Positions 62,670 through 64,000 of a DNA stretch of 64,000 nucleotides are shown here, piece after piece. The notes beneath the pieces were generated by a model. It had not been told where the DNA came from. It worked only from the letters and a program-made list of their open reading frames with translations, and did no database searches. How positions within the stretch are numbered: the stretch's first letter is position 1; every line of letters begins with the position of its first letter. A program made the translations under genes and the position numbers. The stretch is from JBNGOQ01 sp050589645 (GTDB lineage: Bacteria; Bacteroidota; Bacteroidia; Flavobacteriales; Flavobacteriaceae), in contig NZ_JBNGOQ010000001.1 in the NCBI RefSeq assembly GCF_050589645.1, forward strand, positions 930,001-994,000. Reading direction: 5' to 3'.

Positions 62670-62766
62670 GTTCTCGTTCTTTGATTAATGACACCCCAAG
62701 GGCGGGCCTAAAAGAAAGCCATTTAAAGGTATAAAATTTTTGCCGTAATGGTGGATAGCGCGGTGT

Positions 62767-63492
62767 TTAACCCCATTTGTATGTATGCTTTCCCCAGGCC
62801 AACACCTGAACGCCTTCCGAGTAATGGACCTTGGCCGGATTCCCTTTTAGCAAGGCATCAAATCGTTTGTAATCGACGTTCAAGTTTTTAAGCTCAATGG
62901 CGTTTGTAGGCCATGGAACATGATGAATTTCAAAGGCATTTATGCCATCGCTCGCATCTTGGAACAACGCATATCGTTCCGTTAACCAGGCATCCAATTC
63001 GGTTTTATCAGTTTTCCCATCGGAAAGTTCATAGCTTATGGCCAATTGGTCTTGAAACACGGCATTGGACGATCGGTAAAGGCCATTTTCCCGATGCATT
63101 TTGGAAAAGCGGTATGGCAGTCCGGATATTCCTTTGGCAATGGCACAGGAAGCACGCTTACCGCCCTCGATGCTCAGGAAATAGACCCCCGCTTTGCCCT
63201 TGTGTTTCACATAGGATCGGATATTGATTTCATCAAAATTTGAAATTGGCGAAAAGGGAGGGAGGTATTTCGGTCTAATTTTTTCCATGGAAAAGGCGAC
63301 CACGGAAATCCAAGGTTTGCCGTCATAAAGATCAATTTCCAATTCCTTGGGGATAAATTTTTGCAGTTCCTGCACGTCGGTCTGCCAATGTAGAAAAATG
63401 GCGCGATTCCATTCTTGGTAAAATTTCCACTTTTGATTGGGAAGTTGCCAAGGACGATGGTCCGTTTGTGTTAAGATTTCATTTGTCGTCAT
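62767..63492 (-). CDS. DUF2071 (YqjF-like) protein
   Basis: 241 residues. The family motif F-L-H-W-Q-T-D-V-x-E-L-Q-K-F-I-P-K-E-L-E-I-D-L-Y-D-G opens the sequence, with W-I-S-V-V-A-F and I-R-S-Y-V in the middle; these match YqjF-type DUF2071 proteins, which have an acetoacetate-decarboxylase-like fold and unknown activity. Adjacent to the methyltransferase gene on the same strand. Confidence 0.9.
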   Translation of the reverse strand: MTTNEILTQTDHRPWQLPNQKWKFYQEWNRAIFLHWQTDVQELQKFIPKELEIDLYDGKPWISVVAFSMEKIRPKYLPPFSPISNFDEINIRSYVKHKGKAGVYFLSIEGGKRASCAIAKGISGLPYRFSKMHRENGLYRSSNAVFQDQLAISYELSDGKTDKTELDAWLTERYALFQDASDGINAFEIHHVPWPTNAIELKNLNVDYKRFDALLKGNPAKVHYSEGVQVLAWGKHTYKWG

Positions 63493-63532
63493 TGTTGTGC
63501 CGCCTTCTTATACCCTATGGTTCTGACCCATC

Positions 63533-64000
63533 TTATTTTTCAACTACGATCATGCTGTACTTCGTTGTGGAGCTATGTCCGCTCTCGTCATCTTTGTAGA
63601 CGTATGGGAATTTCTCATCGGCAATTCTTTTATGTCCTTCCTGGGTATTGATCGTGTCGTTCAAAATGGTCACTTTCTTTCCGGTATCCTGAATGCAGAA
63701 TACCACCAGGCAACCCTTTTTGATCTTTGACAGGATATTTTTTATAAGTCCCGTTTCTTTTTTCAGGTCTTTTTTCTCGAAATGGAACATACTGTCCAAT
63801 AGCACATAATCGTAGTTGATATAATCATGGAACATATATATATCCGAAACAATTCCCCTCAATGTCAAATTTTCGGTTTTGGCCATCCGGTTCATTTGCG
63901 CTATACCTACTTTGGAGTTGTCAATTCCTACGACGTCAAAGCCCATCCGGGCCAGCGGTATGGCATCTCGTCCCTGGCCACAGCCCAGATCCAACACCTT
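63533..64000 (-). CDS. SAM-dependent methyltransferase, 5' end outside window
   Basis: The frame is open to the window end; 156 codons are visible. Motif I is V-L-D-L-G-C-G-Q-G-R-D, then the acidic residue of strand 2 in G-F-D-V-V-G-I-D-N-S and motif post-I; this is the class I fold, related to the TehB-type and thiol methyltransferases. The N-terminal ~40-50 residues lie beyond the window. Substrate unknown. Confidence 0.85.
   Translation of the reverse strand, partial: KVLDLGCGQGRDAIPLARMGFDVVGIDNSKVGIAQMNRMAKTENLTLRGIVSDIYMFHDYINYDYVLLDSMFHFEKKDLKKETGLIKNILSKIKKGCLVVFCIQDTGKKVTILNDTINTQEGHKRIADEKFPYVYKDDESGHSSTTKYSMIVVEK

Overview
The window is a chromosomal segment of a Bacteroidota bacterium, most likely a marine member of the Flavobacteriaceae. 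Evidence: two PorP/SprF proteins and a type B gliding/T9SS sorting domain, promoters with the Bacteroidota TTTG / TAnnTTTG layout (for example before tsaB and the DUF4212 gene), few Shine-Dalgarno sequences, a DUF6747-type small membrane protein, DUF4249 and DUF5777 families, and lipoproteins with acidic residues after the cysteine. Base composition is mid-range and even. I saw no rRNA, tRNA, CRISPR array, insertion sequence or prophage.

Layout. 1-4.0 kb: the 3' end of a type II secretion / type IV pilus-like operon (GspC/PilP-like protein, a beta-solenoid membrane protein, two pseudopilins, GspF). 4.2-9.9 kb: a MacAB-TolC-like efflux operon (ATPase, two permeases, adaptor, outer-membrane channel). 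9.9-15 kb: housekeeping genes (tsaB, a MscS channel, a DUF255 thioredoxin-fold protein, dodecin, Nfu). 15-16 kb: PorP/SprF. 16-20.4 kb: a vWA lipoprotein divergent from a LytS/LytTR-type two-component pair, with a 21-bp-period direct repeat between them. 20.4-21.9 kb: gamma carbonic anhydrase and fabD. 22-27.7 kb: a large T9SS-exported protein with its PorP/SprF and OmpA-like partners. 27.8-31.7 kb: acetate uptake and activation (DUF4212, sodium:solute symporter, acetyl-CoA synthetase). 31.7-36.5 kb: a divergent Nramp-like transporter, a SanA/YdcF protein, two tiny tandem membrane proteins, an alpha/beta hydrolase and a membrane-bound Cache-LytTR regulator.

36.8-43.4 kb is the most distinctive part. 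A lipoprotein made of four lamin-tail-like repeats is followed by a 20-bp hairpin, and then by two tandem paralogous cassettes, each encoding an OB-fold protein, a YceI protein and a DUF5777 outer-membrane barrel. The second cassette also begins with a mono-heme lipoprotein. 43.4-49.9 kb holds small enzymes and stress genes, including an ECF42 sigma factor with its DGPF/YCII partner.

50.1-57.4 kb appears to be an ECF sigma regulon laid out in one place: a TonB receptor/DUF4249 operon; the sigma factor, a putative anti-sigma and a DUF4097-like protein; and a barrel / small protein / DUF2807 operon. Each of the three transcription units is preceded by TGCAAC, exactly 16 nt, then TGTC. 57.8-64 kb contains a small secreted protein, DinB, AhpD-like and Crp/Fnr genes, a 3-keto-disaccharide hydrolase with a Gfo/Idh/MocA oxidoreductase, an NTF2-like protein, DUF2071, and a methyltransferase cut by the window end.
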